A stretch of 64,000 nucleotides of DNA, from positions 1,302,001 through 1,366,000 of the forward strand of contig NZ_CP087112.1 in assembly GCF_025643255.1 (NCBI RefSeq), written 5' to 3'. The translations under genes and the position numbers were made by a program. This DNA is from Halomonas sp. 7T (GTDB lineage Bacteria > Pseudomonadota > Gammaproteobacteria > Pseudomonadales > Halomonadaceae). The notes under the pieces were generated by a model. It saw only the letters and a list, made by a program, of their open reading frames with translations, did no database searches and was not told where the DNA came from. Below, one piece after another: positions 31,030 through 41,068 of this stretch. Every line of letters starts with the position of its first letter. Position 1 is the stretch's first letter.

Positions 31030-31055
31030 TCCTCTCCCTAGACATAGAAAACAAC

Positions 31056-31082
31056 AAGGGCAGCCTCTCAGGCTGCCCTTTT
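31056..31082 (+). terminator. Terminator of the cysI operon
   Basis: AAGGGCAGCCT, loop CTC, AGGCTGCCCTT, then T. An 11-bp perfect stem 26 bases after the DUF934 stop. Confidence 0.88.
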
Positions 31083-31104
31083 GCTGGGTCACCCGTAGCG
31101 GACG

Positions 31105-31695
31105 TTAGCCGCGTCGTTTTTGCTGGCGCTCACGGTTGTTGGCCTTTGCGCGGTCACTTTTACGTAACATGACCCAAGTGGCGCCAAGGCCTCCCTCCGA
31201 AGGCTGCGCGGAAACATACGCTTGCACTTCGTCAAACTGAGTCAGCCATTTAGCCAGATAGGAACGCAGCACATTCGCAGGGCTGTCGATGTCTCGACCT
31301 CTGCCATGCACAATCAGCACAGAACGGAGGTCGTGAGCGTAGGCTTCTTGAATAAACGGAAATAGCATTCTGCGGCACTCTGCCAAGGGCCGTCGTAACA
31401 GATGCAGCTGCGCCTGTACGCTATAGCCACCGTGTTTCAGTTTATCAACCACGCCCTGCTGAATACCCTCGCGGCGGTACTCAATGGGATCAAAGGGGGG
31501 CCGAAGATCGACAAAATCATCGGATAAAAAATTACGTTCATTCAATTGCTCTTCAGCGCTTTCGCGACGCGCTAACTGGGCTTCTGTGGGTCGCTGTCGC
31601 TGAGTGCCTGTATCCGCGCGGTTGTGCTTGGGCAGCGGCTTTACATCGCCGACCAAGGCACTGAAATCCATCTCATCACGAAGTGATTGATTCAT
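31105..31695 (-). CDS. Smr-domain protein (MutS2 C-terminal-like nuclease domain)
   Basis: 196 aa. A charged N-terminal part with FVDLRPPFDPIEYRREGIQQGVV is followed by the Smr domain (about 100-185): VQAQLHLLRRPLAECRRML, VLIVHGRGRDIDSPANVLRSYLAKWL and GGLGATWVML. The D-x-H/LHLxR motif is present as QLHLLRR and the glycine loop as HGRGRD. Stand-alone SmrA/B-type proteins are nucleases; SmrB cuts mRNA at collided ribosomes in E. coli. GGAGGAG precedes the ATG. Confidence 0.87.
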   Translation of the reverse strand: MNQSLRDEMDFSALVGDVKPLPKHNRADTGTQRQRPTEAQLARRESAEEQLNERNFLSDDFVDLRPPFDPIEYRREGIQQGVVDKLKHGGYSVQAQLHLLRRPLAECRRMLFPFIQEAYAHDLRSVLIVHGRGRDIDSPANVLRSYLAKWLTQFDEVQAYVSAQPSEGGLGATWVMLRKSDRAKANNRERQQKRRG

Positions 31696-31833
31696 AACAG
31701 GCTCCTCCGGTAGGGTCGAATGCTTAAAAGCATTTCAAGCGTATCCTAGCAAACCCGTGAGAATTGCTTAAGACGTGAGTTCATTAAGTAGGCACGCCAA
31801 GCTTGATATAGGGTATGACAAAGAGGAAAGCGT

Positions 31834-32304
31834 ATGGTTTGGTTGAAACGATGCCTGCTAGGCAGCACATTAGTAGCGCTAAGTATTGCCGTATGGCTAT
31901 GGCTAACCATGCTGAGCCCATGGTTCTATGAACGACCTAGTCACCTGCCCGATATTGAGCAGCGCTCCCATCAGGTATTTGTTTACGGGACGCTACGCTA
32001 TGCCCCCGTCCGCTGGGTGGTAATGTACGCATCAGGCAACCCGACGAAGGCTACGCTGGAAGGTTATGAGCGCACCAACTTGGATTTGACGCCAAATCAA
32101 GAAGCGCATGTAGACGGTTTATTACTTGAGGTTACACCGAACCAGCTGGCGCGTTTAGATCGTTACGAACGCCTGGGCATTCGCTATGAGCGCGTAAAAC
32201 AGACCTTGGCTGATGGAACAACGGCCTGGGTCTATGTACGTCTGCCTTCACTTAGCCGATTGCGCTTGCCCTCTCCTGACTATCAAGCCGCTCTGGTACC
32301 ATAG
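31834..32304 (+). CDS. Membrane-anchored gamma-glutamylcyclotransferase-like (AIG2) protein
   Basis: 156 aa. A signal-anchor helix (about 8-30, LLGSTLVALSIAVWLWLTML) is followed by a single cyclotransferase-fold domain starting VFVYGTLRYAPVRW (the family YGTL loop) and continuing LEVTPNQLARLDRYE.LGIRYERV. The Glu expected to be catalytic may be in the LDRYE region. AIG2-like proteins act on gamma-glutamyl amines or peptides; a membrane anchor is unusual and its substrate is unknown. GAGGAAA lies before the ATG. Confidence 0.78.
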   Translation: MVWLKRCLLGSTLVALSIAVWLWLTMLSPWFYERPSHLPDIEQRSHQVFVYGTLRYAPVRWVVMYASGNPTKATLEGYERTNLDLTPNQEAHVDGLLLEVTPNQLARLDRYERLGIRYERVKQTLADGTTAWVYVRLPSLSRLRLPSPDYQAALVP

Positions 32305-32312
32305 GTGAATAA

Positions 32313-33376
<1,064 letters not shown>

Positions 33377-33382
33377 AGGTTG

Positions 33383-33413
33383 GATGGCCTTGATATCTTT
33401 TATCAAGGCCATC
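33383..33413. terminator. Perfect 13-bp hairpin between convergent genes
   Basis: GATGGCCTTGATA, loop TCTTT, TATCAAGGCCATC, seven bases after the DUF2069 stop. No T-run; probable bidirectional terminator shared with the cytochrome b561 gene. Confidence 0.65.
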
Positions 33414-33434
33414 GCTCGTTACCAACAAAGATTG

Positions 33435-34121
33435 CTAATAAAACCAGAGCCAGCCAACGACACTCACTGCAAAGAGCAGCGCAGCGCCTGCTCGAAACCG
33501 GCGCATGGGAAAGTTCGTCGGCGCTATATCGTGAGGGGTATGGTTAAACCGCTTAATGCCGGTCACCATGGCTGCCACTAAGTGTTCCCCTTGCAGTTGA
33601 TGGGCCACAATGGCCAACACATGCACACTTATCAATACTAGAAGAAGGTCACTATTGAACGCGTGCAAAGTAGCAAGCTCACCGCTGATATCGCGGCCTA
33701 CTAAGCCATATAACGGCCCCTGAAAAAAAATATCATCACTAAGAAACAAACCGCTAAGCGATTGAAAAGCTAGTGACACAAGCATGAAAACCACCATCCA
33801 ACCGCCCAAAGGATTATGACTGGCATAGCGGGGCGCACGGCGAGTCAAAAGCAATTTAGTATATGCAGCGGTTGCGACCGGAGGGTATAAAAAATGACTG
33901 AAACGAGCGTAAACAGTACCTACAATTCCCCAAATAACCCGAAACACCAGCAGGCCTATAATGATATAGCCCGCTTGAGCGTGAACTTCGATGGGAAATA
34001 GAAATGGAGCTCCATCAGTTTTAGTGGTGTAGTAAGAAAAAGCGACAGACGCTAGCAGTCCCCAATGAAATAACCGTATTAGCCCGTCCCATACCAACAC
34101 GCGCTGTGTATTATTAAGCAT
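33435..34121 (-). CDS. Di-haem cytochrome b561-family protein
   Basis: 228 aa, with about five hydrophobic helices. Haem-ligand histidines sit in helices: LIRLFHWGLLASVAFSYYT, VHAQAGYIIIGLLVFRVIWGIVGTVYARF (typical HxxxG and RVxWGxxG of the family) and LLLVLISVHVLAIVAHQL. It matches bacterial cytochrome b561/Ni-Fe-hydrogenase b-type subunits, which pass electrons between quinone and a periplasmic partner. No c-type partner is adjacent. GAGGA precedes the ATG. Confidence 0.87.
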   Translation of the reverse strand: MLNNTQRVLVWDGLIRLFHWGLLASVAFSYYTTKTDGAPFLFPIEVHAQAGYIIIGLLVFRVIWGIVGTVYARFSHFLYPPVATAAYTKLLLTRRAPRYASHNPLGGWMVVFMLVSLAFQSLSGLFLSDDIFFQGPLYGLVGRDISGELATLHAFNSDLLLVLISVHVLAIVAHQLQGEHLVAAMVTGIKRFNHTPHDIAPTNFPMRRFRAGAALLFAVSVVGWLWFY

Positions 34122-34285
34122 TTACAGTCCTCTATCGTTATGCTGAGAGAGTTTCTCATTAATCCTGAGCGACGCCTAGGACAAAACATCTGATGCACCG
34201 CTATCTGATCAATACTTGAGCTTTATTAGCAGACCAGCGAACATGAAAAGCAAAGTTCAACTTTACCGCAAGGGAGCACCATTCA

Positions 34286-34930
34286 ATGACGCGTAACATA
34301 GCTGATATTAGGCGTGATTATGAAGGCGGACGCTTAGATGAGGCGCAAACCCCCGACAACCCATTCGAACTCTTTGACGAATGGTTCACGCTCGCGCTTG
34401 AAAGCGAGGGGAAAGACGGTAACGCCATGACCCTGGCAACGGTGGATAGTCAGGGACGCCCCCATGCACGGGTTGTGCTACTCAAAGGGTTCGATGAGCG
34501 CGGCATGGTTTTCTTTACCAATTACCACAGCCATAAAGGCAGCGAATTAAGCAATGTGCCTTATGCTGCTATGACGTTTTGGTGGCCATCGCTATCGCGT
34601 CAAGTCCGTATTGAAGGGCCGGTGGAGCAGGTAACGGCCGACGAATCCGATGAGTACTTCTCAAGCCGCCCGCGTGGCAGCCAGTTAGGCGCTTGGATTG
34701 CTACCCAAAGTGTTGTAATCCCTGACCGTAACTGGATTGTAGAGCGCCAAAAGCGCTTTGAACAAGCTTACGATGGGCAAGATATTCCTCGGCCCATTCA
34801 TTGGGGTGGGTATCGGGTTGCACCTGAAATGATCGAATTTTGGCAGGGGCAGCCTAGCCGTCTGCATGATCGCCTAAGGTTCGAACGGCGTGACGGTGGT
34901 GCGTGGAGTCGCTTTCGCTTGGCTCCATAG
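34286..34930 (+). CDS. pdxH: Pyridoxamine 5'-phosphate oxidase
   Basis: 214 aa. AMTLATVDSQGRPHARVVLLKGFDERGMVFFTNY, then SRQVRIEGPVEQV, SYFSSRPRGSQLGAW-like (here EYFSSRPRGSQLGAWIA) and the C-terminal PxxIEFWQGQPSRLHDRLRF with the FMN and substrate residues. It oxidises PNP/PMP to PLP. GGGAG precedes the ATG; monocistronic with its own terminator. Confidence 0.96.
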   Translation: MTRNIADIRRDYEGGRLDEAQTPDNPFELFDEWFTLALESEGKDGNAMTLATVDSQGRPHARVVLLKGFDERGMVFFTNYHSHKGSELSNVPYAAMTFWWPSLSRQVRIEGPVEQVTADESDEYFSSRPRGSQLGAWIATQSVVIPDRNWIVERQKRFEQAYDGQDIPRPIHWGGYRVAPEMIEFWQGQPSRLHDRLRFERRDGGAWSRFRLAP

Positions 34931-34940
34931 CAACGTTTCA

Positions 34941-34966
34941 GGGGCCTGTATATCGACAGGCCCCCT
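34941..34966 (+). terminator. Terminator of pdxH
   Basis: GGGGCCTGT, loop ATATCG, ACAGGCCCC followed by C and TT. Ten bases after the pdxH stop; also between convergent genes. Confidence 0.75.
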
Positions 34967-35032
34967 TCTCTTCTCCTCACCCTTCTCAACAACGTATCGA
35001 GAAAGGCAGCGTCGACTGAAATACAGCAGCGG

Positions 35033-37780
35033 TTAATCGGGCTGACTCTCTAAGCGATGCCGCTGCCACTCGCTCTCTGGTTCATTGAGACGCAACACCG
35101 CATCAACGACCTGCTCCTCCATGTTATAGCGGCACTTAAAGCCCAAATGCTTCATTAATGCCCGCATTGGGTGGTTATCGACCATGATTTTGCCAATCAT
35201 TTCAAGGGTGCCAATGCTGGTGCAGTAATCGATCATTTTTTTCATTAAAAGACTACCTATACCCAGCCCCTGCAGATCATCACGAATAATCACTGAAAAC
35301 TCGGTGCGAATATTATCCGGATCATTCCACACCCGAACGACACCCAGCATTTCCTTGCTTCCATCATCATGCTGATGCTCAGCAATAAAGGCCATTTGGC
35401 GATCGTAGTTAATATGCGAAAGGATCGATAAATCGCGCTGCGTCAGGTTGGATTTATGATGAAAGTAGCGGAAGCGAATACTCTCTTCCGACAGTTGACG
35501 ATGGAATGTGGTGATCAGTGGCGCATCTTCCGCTCGAATAGGCCGAACCTCTACTTTCCAGCCATTTTTCAACGTCACCCATTCACGCAGCTCTTCTGGG
35601 TAAGGCATGATAGCAAAGCGCGCGGGGGGGCCTAAGTCCATTGCGAAATCGACCGCCAGCATTCCATCACGATTTAACAGTAGCGGGTTCAATTCCAAAC
35701 CGCGTAAATCCCCTAGATCGGACGCCATTTGCGATAACTTCACCAACAGCTGGCATAAATGTTGAATATCTCGCTCGGGATCTGCCGAGTGCTCACGAAT
35801 CAACGAAGCAGCATGGGTTCTACCCACCATATCGGCGGCCAAGCTCATATTAAGGGGAGGTAAAGCAATTTGACGATCGGCTAAAACATTCACCTTATAG
35901 CCCCCAATACCAAACACAATCAGAGGGCCAAAAACCGGATCTCGTGTAATGCCAGCGCATATCTGCATCGAGTGCTTACCGCGTTGCATTGGCTGTAAAC
36001 AGTATTCACGAATCGTGTATTCAGGAAATTTTTCACGCACCTTATCGCCTAACTGTCTCACACCCTCCGCTACTTGCTCAGGTGTTGTTAAATCCTGCAT
36101 TAGGCCTGCAGATATTTTATGAGGATGCTTTCGATAACGATAAGGCCGACAGTTGCCTTCATGTATGACTTTGAGTGCCTTTGGCCCTGGGATATCGTCG
36201 GCTAATGCCAACGCCTCTTCGGGGCTGGATAAATAAACACTCGGAGCGGCTGGAATACCATAGGCTTCCAACACCTGTGCTGTCTCAGAATGGGTAAGCG
36301 TCTGCCTACCTTGCTCTTTTGCTTGAGTAATCAGAGCGCGGCATTCAGCGCGTATCGCGGGGCTGGTAGAAAAAGGCAGGCTGGGTGGTATTTCTTGAAG
36401 GAGCGCCTGCACTCGCTGGTAATCCACCATATGCATAAATGCTTTGACTGCTTTTTCGGGCGATGTATAAGTAGGGATACCCGCTACGTTGCACTCATGC
36501 CGAGCATTTAAGGCCTCTTTTAAGCCCATCCAACTCGTTAATAAATTACGTTTAAACAACTTACGGTTATCAATCAGGGCTTTTGCCGTCGCTACCGACG
36601 GGGCTAGTCGCGTAGGCGCATGCACCACCAGGACGGCATCGACATTGGCATCATTAGCCACAATTGTTAACGCTTCAACAAAACGCGCTGGCGTCGCATT
36701 CCCACCCAAATCCACAGGATTTTCACCAGGCTTACTCATATCGACGTGGCTTTTATGCAGTGCTGCCTGCGTTTCTTCGGTGAATTCAGCCAGTTTTCCC
36801 CCCGCACTAATGAGCTTATCGATTGCCAACATGGCGGGGCCTAGGCCATTGGATACCACGGCTAACCGATCACCACGTAGTGGCTTCATGCGTGATAGCG
36901 TCTCAAGAGCATCGAGCAGCTCATCTGAGTCATCTACCCTAACCACACCCGCGCGAGCAAATGCAGCGTCGAATACCACGTCGCGGTTGGCAATGCCTGG
37001 GGTCGGCGCCATACCTGAAATATCCGACTGTGCCGTACGACCACTTTTGATGGCCAAAACAAGGCGATTGCGGGATGCGTCACGCACTGAGGTCATAAAA
37101 TGCTGGGCATCTGTGACGCGTTCAAGGTGGAGCAGAATTGCCTGGGCAGGTGAAAACTGGTTAACGTAATCAATTAAGTCTGGCAACAACACATCAACAC
37201 TGTCGCCCACCGTGATTAAATGAGAAAAACCTACATCGCGCCCTGCTGCCCAGTCGATCATGGCGTTAGCAAGCATGCCTGACTGGCCTAAATAAGCGAC
37301 CCTTCCCGCTTTCACAGGCTGACTGGCATAAGAAGCATTGAGTTTTTTACCGGGCACAATCAGCCCCATGCATTCAGGGCCCAGCACGCGTATTCCTGAC
37401 TCCCTTGCCGCTTGCAGCATTTGTTGGCGAATAGATCCCTTATTACCTTTCTCGCGATCTAGATAAGCCCCCCCCGAAAGCACAAGGGCCGCTTTCACAC
37501 CGAACTGGCCAAGCTTTTTGATGAGACTTGCCACTCCCTCGATGGGCGAGCAAATAACCGCCAAGTCAGGAACCTCCGGCAATTCGCTTACATTTCGTAC
37601 ACAATCGGCGCCAAATACCTTGTGATAACCTTTGAGGTTAACTGCCCAAATTTTGCCCTTGAAGTCAGCTTCTTGAAGGTTTCGAAGCACTAAACCGCCA
37701 AGTGACGCGGGTTTCTCAGAGGCGCCAAACACCGCTACCGTACGAGGCTCAAAAAAATGATGTAAAAAGCGTGTGCTCAC
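35033..37780 (-). CDS. PatZ/Pka-type protein lysine acetyltransferase (acyl-CoA synthetase-GNAT fusion)
   Basis: 915 aa from a GTG at 37780, which lies seven bases after GGGAGG; an ATG two codons upstream (37786) is only one base from that site. Order: CoA-binding domain (FEPRTVAVFGASEKPASLGG, about 10-130), succinyl-CoA-ligase-like domains (to about 470, AYLGQSGMLANAMIDWA), ATP-grasp (about 480-700) and a C-terminal GNAT domain (about 740-900, IIRDDLQGLGIGSLLMKKMIDY as acetyl-CoA loop). Family members such as Pat/PatZ acetylate lysines, including acetyl-CoA synthetase. A deacetylase gene starts 105 bp away on the other strand. Confidence 0.9.
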   Translation of the reverse strand: MSTRFLHHFFEPRTVAVFGASEKPASLGGLVLRNLQEADFKGKIWAVNLKGYHKVFGADCVRNVSELPEVPDLAVICSPIEGVASLIKKLGQFGVKAALVLSGGAYLDREKGNKGSIRQQMLQAARESGIRVLGPECMGLIVPGKKLNASYASQPVKAGRVAYLGQSGMLANAMIDWAAGRDVGFSHLITVGDSVDVLLPDLIDYVNQFSPAQAILLHLERVTDAQHFMTSVRDASRNRLVLAIKSGRTAQSDISGMAPTPGIANRDVVFDAAFARAGVVRVDDSDELLDALETLSRMKPLRGDRLAVVSNGLGPAMLAIDKLISAGGKLAEFTEETQAALHKSHVDMSKPGENPVDLGGNATPARFVEALTIVANDANVDAVLVVHAPTRLAPSVATAKALIDNRKLFKRNLLTSWMGLKEALNARHECNVAGIPTYTSPEKAVKAFMHMVDYQRVQALLQEIPPSLPFSTSPAIRAECRALITQAKEQGRQTLTHSETAQVLEAYGIPAAPSVYLSSPEEALALADDIPGPKALKVIHEGNCRPYRYRKHPHKISAGLMQDLTTPEQVAEGVRQLGDKVREKFPEYTIREYCLQPMQRGKHSMQICAGITRDPVFGPLIVFGIGGYKVNVLADRQIALPPLNMSLAADMVGRTHAASLIREHSADPERDIQHLCQLLVKLSQMASDLGDLRGLELNPLLLNRDGMLAVDFAMDLGPPARFAIMPYPEELREWVTLKNGWKVEVRPIRAEDAPLITTFHRQLSEESIRFRYFHHKSNLTQRDLSILSHINYDRQMAFIAEHQHDDGSKEMLGVVRVWNDPDNIRTEFSVIIRDDLQGLGIGSLLMKKMIDYCTSIGTLEMIGKIMVDNHPMRALMKHLGFKCRYNMEEQVVDAVLRLNEPESEWQRHRLESQPD

Positions 37781-37885
37781 GGACATGCCTCCCTGGGATG
37801 ATTAACCACTGTGTACGACTTATTGTGACTGTCGCGCAAGCCCCCCTGGCGATTATGGTAACGACAATATGACTGGAGCGCTTGC

Positions 37886-38827
37886 ATGATTACTGCCTAC
37901 CTTACCCATCCTGACTGTTCATTGCACCATATGGGCCCTGAGCACCCTGAAAGCCCTTTGCGGCTGGAAGCGATCCAGGCACGTTTATCGCTTGCTGGCC
38001 TCCTTCAGCAAACTATGCAAGCCGATGCGCTGGAAGTTAGTGAAGAGGCGCTCGCCAGAGTGCATCCAGTCAGGCATTTAAAAGCGCTAGAAAAGTGTGT
38101 ACCAACGCAGGGCATTGTGACGTTAGATAGCGACACTATGATGAACCCTGACAGTTTGAATGCCGCACGGGTGGCTGCTGGCGCCGTGGTTCGCGGCGTG
38201 GATCAGGTATTCAAACGCCAGGCGGATAATGTTTTTTGCGCTGTGCGTCCACCGGGTCATCACGCAGAAGCCGCCGACGCGATGGGCTTCTGTTTTTATA
38301 ACAATATTGCCGTAGGCGCTGCTCATGCAAAAGCCAAATACGGTGCTAAACGCGTTGCTATCCTAGACTTCGATGTGCACCAGTGTAACGGTACGATTGA
38401 TATTTTTAAGAACGACCCGAATGTACTTATTTGCACCAGTTTTCAATACCCTTTTTACCCTTGGCGTTACTTGCGTAGCGAATGGCAAAATGTGGTTAAT
38501 ACTCCTTTGGAGGTAGGCACTGATAGCATTGAATTCAGGCGTGTTATTGAGCGACGTTGGCTACCCGCGCTGCACGCGTTTAAACCTGACTTAGTGATGC
38601 TTTCAGCAGGATTTGATGCGCATCGAGACGACCCTATGGGCGATGTTTGTCTTGGTGACGAGGATTTTTACTGGATCACCCACTTAGCCATGGAAATTGC
38701 CGCCCTCTACGCAGAGAACCGCGTGGTGTCTGTACTTGAAGGGGGCTATAACCTTAAAACATTAGCAAGCGGCGTAGAAGCCCACATGAAAGCATTATTA
38801 GGCTTACCTTTTACGAACACCCCCTAG
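37886..38827 (+). CDS. Histone-deacetylase-family (acetyl-lysine/acetylpolyamine amidohydrolase-like) protein
   Basis: 313 aa. Zn-hydrolase marks: AVRPPGHHAEAADAMGFCFYNN (the His-His dyad), ILDFDVHQCNGTIDIF (Asp and His ligands), MLSAGFDAHRDDPMG (third ligand Asp) and LEGGYNL (active-site Tyr loop). Class-II-like HDAC fold of usual length. Such bacterial enzymes remove acyl groups from proteins or polyamines. It diverges from the PatZ-type acetyltransferase across a 105-bp spacer. GGAG precedes the ATG. Confidence 0.92.
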   Translation: MITAYLTHPDCSLHHMGPEHPESPLRLEAIQARLSLAGLLQQTMQADALEVSEEALARVHPVRHLKALEKCVPTQGIVTLDSDTMMNPDSLNAARVAAGAVVRGVDQVFKRQADNVFCAVRPPGHHAEAADAMGFCFYNNIAVGAAHAKAKYGAKRVAILDFDVHQCNGTIDIFKNDPNVLICTSFQYPFYPWRYLRSEWQNVVNTPLEVGTDSIEFRRVIERRWLPALHAFKPDLVMLSAGFDAHRDDPMGDVCLGDEDFYWITHLAMEIAALYAENRVVSVLEGGYNLKTLASGVEAHMKALLGLPFTNTP

Positions 38828-38895
38828 TGTGCCCCCTACGGCATGAATGGCTGTGCTAGTATGCGGTTTTATTGACGCTTTACTACGTGGCTTTT

Positions 38896-39528
38896 ATGAC
38901 CGCAACCTCTGAAGAGCACGCCGCCCTGCGCATCGCGTCAGGGCGAAAACCTTTTGTTGAGCCGCTCCGTTTAGGTGAGCGGTTAAAACAAATACGTCTG
39001 GCAAATCAATGGACACTGGAAGACGTGAGTCAACGCACCGGTATTGCCCGCTCCACGCTCTCCAAAATTGAAAACGATCAAATCTCACCAACGTTTAGCG
39101 TCGTCCAGAAACTCATTAACGGCCTTGGTATTGATTTACCCCAGCTTTTAACTCCGCCCAAGCGCGAACGCTATACGATGGGGCGCCGTGACCTGACTCG
39201 CAAAGGAAAAGGACAGCTGCACCCCACCCCCACTTATGAGCATGAGCTGCTAGGCCATCAGCTTGCGCAAAAGCGCATGATTCCGTTTAAAACCATCGTG
39301 CGAGCGCGCAGTTTTGAGGAGTATCAGCAGTGGGTGCGGCACGATGGCGAAGAGTTTTTGATGGTGCTGTACGGCGATATCATGCTTTACACAGAGTTTT
39401 ATGCGCCTCTAGTACTGGCAGAAGGCGACAGCATCTATTTTGATAGTGATATGGGTCATGCTCTGGTCTCTACCAGCGAAGACGATGCTGTCGTGCTTTC
39501 AGTGTGTACACGAGGAGATTTGGCGTAA
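38896..39528 (+). CDS. XRE-family regulator with C-terminal cupin-like sensor domain
   Basis: 210 aa from MTATSEEHAALR at 38896 (a TTG at 38872 opens the same frame). Helix-turn-helix at about 28-82: LGERLKQIRLANQWTLEDVSQRTGIARSTLSKIENDQISPTFSVVQKL. The C-terminal half (about 115-205) has the small beta-barrel pattern of cupins (VRHDGEEFLMVLYGDIMLYTEFYAPLVLAEGDSIYFDSDMGHAL). One-component regulators of this type usually control neighbouring catabolic or stress genes; the target is unclear, the preceding HDAC-like gene being a candidate. Weak ribosome site. Confidence 0.83.
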   Translation: MTATSEEHAALRIASGRKPFVEPLRLGERLKQIRLANQWTLEDVSQRTGIARSTLSKIENDQISPTFSVVQKLINGLGIDLPQLLTPPKRERYTMGRRDLTRKGKGQLHPTPTYEHELLGHQLAQKRMIPFKTIVRARSFEEYQQWVRHDGEEFLMVLYGDIMLYTEFYAPLVLAEGDSIYFDSDMGHALVSTSEDDAVVLSVCTRGDLA

Positions 39529-39544
39529 CGCCTTCGACTCTCAG

Positions 39545-39895
39545 CTATAAACAGTTCGTCGGTTTTGGCAACCCTGCAATGCGAGCCAATCGCTTAGGCG
39601 GACTGCCTGGAAAAAGCGCCATTAGGTATACCGAACGCCCCTTTTCATCACCTAAAGCCTGTTTAGTAGCTTTAACTAATGGCCGCATCGCGGGTGCCAT
39701 TTCATAGCGAGCATAGAAATCACGCACTAAATGAATCAGTTCCCAGTGTTCATCAGTGAGTGTTACACCCTCGTCTTCTGCAAGCAGCTCAGCGATTTCG
39801 GGGCTCCACACATCCTGCTTTACTAAATAACCTTCAGGATCCAGTTCAATTTTATTGCTTGAAGGAAGATAACGGTATAAATTTTTATCATTCAT
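39545..39895 (-). CDS. tusE: TusE/DsrC-family sulfur carrier
   Basis: 116 aa. LDPEGYLVKQDVWSPEIAELLAEDEGVTLTDEHWELIHLVRDFY is the DsrC fold, and the C-terminus AGLPKPTNCL holds the single conserved penultimate cysteine. TusE receives persulfide from TusBCD and hands it to MnmA for 2-thiouridine in tRNA. It starts 3 bp after tusB; the C-terminal arm and loss of the second DsrC cysteine favour TusE over dissimilatory DsrC. Confidence 0.93.
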   Translation of the reverse strand: MNDKNLYRYLPSSNKIELDPEGYLVKQDVWSPEIAELLAEDEGVTLTDEHWELIHLVRDFYARYEMAPAMRPLVKATKQALGDEKGRSVYLMALFPGSPPKRLARIAGLPKPTNCL

Positions 39896-39898
39896 GCG

Positions 39899-40186
39899 TC
39901 AGTACCAGGATATGATGTTTGCATGTTGCTCAGTCAGCGCTACAAAGCCATCCATATCAACCACTTTGGCACCTGTTGTGGCCGCTAGAAAAAGCAATCC
40001 GCGAGACGCCGCATCCTCTTTCAATAGAAATATTTGCTCGCCAACGGCACGCCAGCCTTGCCAGTCAGAATGCAGTACTGCTTGTACGGCATCCTCGATT
40101 AACAAAACACTATCGCCTGCTGACGCGGTCGAGAGCATTTGCTGGGCTGCCTCGCTATACGGGGGCTCATTCAAAATATGTAGCAT
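39899..40186 (-). CDS. tusB: TusB/DsrH sulfurtransferase subunit
   Basis: 95 aa. MLHILNEPPYSEAAQQMLSTASAGDSVLLIEDAVQAVL matches the DsrH fold (Rossmann-like small subunit). Third gene of tusDCBE, 15 bp after tusC. It lacks a clearly conserved active Cys, as usual for TusB. Confidence 0.88.
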   Translation of the reverse strand: MLHILNEPPYSEAAQQMLSTASAGDSVLLIEDAVQAVLHSDWQGWRAVGEQIFLLKEDAASRGLLFLAATTGAKVVDMDGFVALTEQHANIISWY

Positions 40187-40201
40187 GTCACCCTGCCCGA
40201 T

Positions 40202-40573
40202 TTAAAAGTTCAGTACATTAGAGTGGCGGTTGAGCAGCTCAGGAAGCTCATTATCAGTAATGATCGTTACCCCATCCACTAGCTTATCGGCGTTCAAATT
40301 CAGTGCCTCTAGGTCCCGTGCTGTCACCAGCAACTGATCAATATCGTACATTTCAAGCATATCGATGGTAGGTAATGTCGCTTTTTGTCCTGGTGCGCCT
40401 GTTGCCTGCTCCTTCACCAGAGCCAGCACGCCCTGTCCCATAAACAGCAAGTTGACCACTTGGCCAAAGGCCGCTGCCACTAAGGCGACATCTAGCCCTT
40501 CTCTCAGGGCATTGGAGCTAAACGGTGCATGTCGAATAATTACGAGTCGCTCGTTTTCATTACTCACTGGCAT
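40202..40573 (-). CDS. tusC: TusC/DsrF sulfurtransferase subunit
   Basis: 123 aa. LVIIRHAPFSSNALREGLDVALVAAAFGQVVNLLFMGQGVLAL is the DsrF signature; TIDMLEMYDIDQLLVTARDLEAL follows. AGGAGCGG directly precedes the ATG. Forms the TusBCD hexamer. Confidence 0.9.
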   Translation of the reverse strand: MPVSNENERLVIIRHAPFSSNALREGLDVALVAAAFGQVVNLLFMGQGVLALVKEQATGAPGQKATLPTIDMLEMYDIDQLLVTARDLEALNLNADKLVDGVTIITDNELPELLNRHSNVLNF

Positions 40574-40579
40574 CCGCTC

Positions 40580-40969
40580 CTATGCAAAGGTGACTAAACG
40601 ATCACAGCGCTGCTGCAACGATAACAGCTGACCTAACCCTGTTAATTCAAAAGGCGCCGCCAAGCTGAAATGTGATTTGCCATGCCGTTTTGCCTCAGCT
40701 TCACTCATCACGCCACGACGCAACGCTGCAGCAATGCAAACATCTAATGCAACACCGTGTTCGTGATGTAGTGCTGCCCATGCGTCATGCATGTTGAGCT
40801 CATCCTGAGGGGGCGCCATCAGCATAGAGGCGTTATGTATACCCTCTTGATAGAAAAATACCCCCGTCACTTGGTGGCCTCTGCTAATCACCGCTTTAGC
40901 AAAGCGCAGAGCGGAGTGAGGCGCTGCACTCGTGTAAGGCGCGCCCATTACTAATAAGCCGTACTCCAT
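40580..40969 (-). CDS. tusD: TusD/DsrE sulfurtransferase subunit
   Basis: 129 aa, first gene of the tus operon. LLVMGAPYTSAAPHSALRFAKAVISRGHQVTGVFFYQEGIHNAS is DsrE-like, and the catalytic cysteine lies in GVALDVCIAAALRRGV (about 78). TusD takes sulfur from TusA and passes it to TusE. Confidence 0.9.
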   Translation of the reverse strand: MEYGLLVMGAPYTSAAPHSALRFAKAVISRGHQVTGVFFYQEGIHNASMLMAPPQDELNMHDAWAALHHEHGVALDVCIAAALRRGVMSEAEAKRHGKSHFSLAAPFELTGLGQLLSLQQRCDRLVTFA

Positions 40970-40994
40970 AACGTCATCTCGTGCCGACTCAACG

Positions 40995-41024
40995 AAAAAA
41001 AACAGACCCTACTGAGTAGGGTCT
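40995..41024 (-). terminator. Rho-independent terminator of yccA
   Basis: On the minus strand AGACCCTACT, one-base loop region, AGTAGGGTCT, then eight T (A-run 40995-41002 on +). Clear intrinsic terminator separating yccA from the tus operon. Confidence 0.88.
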
Positions 41025-41068
41025 GCCGTTAGTGCCACTTCAGTAAGCGACTGCCTTCTTGCCACTAA

